5,356 nucleotides of DNA, from NCBI GenBank assembly GCA_903884125.1, contig CAISDR010000028.1, forward strand, positions 1 to 5,356, written 5' to 3'. The stretch is from an uncultured bacterium (GTDB taxonomy: Bacteria > Pseudomonadota > Alphaproteobacteria > CAISDR01). Below are positions 5,263 through 5,356 of this stretch, in pieces. A program made the translations under genes and the position numbers. The notes under the pieces were generated by a model. It was given only the letters and a program-made list of their open reading frames with translations. It did no database searches and was not told where the DNA came from. Position 1 is the first letter of the stretch. Every line of letters begins with the position of its first letter.

Positions 5263-5356
5263 ATGTCGAAGATCAAGGCACCTCATTACTACCTTTCAAT
5301 AGAAGCCAACGGCGTTTCTGAAACGGTAAAAGCGTCTCCTATCAAGCAGACTGCCA
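5263..5356 (+). CDS. Start of an unrecognised gene, truncated by the window end
   Basis: An open frame of 31 complete codons begins at ATG 5263 and continues past the end of the window. An in-frame TAA at 5257-5259 rules out an earlier start, and GGA (5254-5256) lies 6 nt before the ATG. The protein begins MSKIKAPHYYLSIEANGVSE and continues without hydrophobic segments, so there is no signal peptide. It has mixed charged and polar residues like an ordinary cytoplasmic protein. I do not recognise a family from this fragment. Coding status is supported by start context and open frame, but 31 codons is short. Confidence 0.5.
   Translation, partial: MSKIKAPHYYLSIEANGVSETVKASPIKQTA

Overview
The window has moderate GC content and compact, mostly single-gene transcription units. 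It suggests a proteobacterium, most likely an alphaproteobacterium of the Rhodospirillales/Thalassospira type. That placement is inferred from gene style: a class I PPK2, a receiver protein carrying a GPDRR motif after its REC domain, and a GLG1-like cysteine-rich secreted protein. No rRNA, tRNA, insertion sequence, CRISPR array or phage gene is visible.

Layout. Positions 2-421 (+) are the C-terminal half of an RcnA-type nickel/cobalt efflux permease, entered within its histidine-rich loop. It converges, with only 13 bp between stop codons, on a large multi-spanning GT39/ArnT-like glycosyltransferase (435-2021, -). A short divergent intergenic region (2022-2106) separates that gene from a polyphosphate kinase 2 gene (2107-3060, +). 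This divergent region is the most information-rich non-coding part of the window. It holds a good match to a PhoB (Pho) box with a suitably spaced -10, a 7-bp-arm inverted repeat, and a perfect 6-bp-stem hairpin directly before the ppk2 ribosome binding site.

Downstream, all on the + strand, are: an atypical receiver-domain protein with an unassigned helical C-terminus (3290-4225); a small exported protein with two GLG1-type cysteine-rich repeats (4290-4694); an 82-residue low-complexity Ser/Thr/Pro/Asn/Ala protein (4761-5009); 253 bp without a convincing gene; and the first 31 codons of an unrecognised gene running off the end (5263-5356). Sigma70-like promoters can be proposed before three of these genes, so they look like separate transcription units rather than one operon.

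The best functional link is phosphate. PPK2 uses polyphosphate to phosphorylate nucleotides, and the candidate Pho box would tie its expression to phosphate starvation while overlapping the start codon of the divergent glycosyltransferase. The other genes show no clear shared pathway. The small secreted and low-complexity proteins at the right-hand end are the least explained, and a distant resemblance of the 82-residue protein to RebB/R-body proteins is noted as a hypothesis only.
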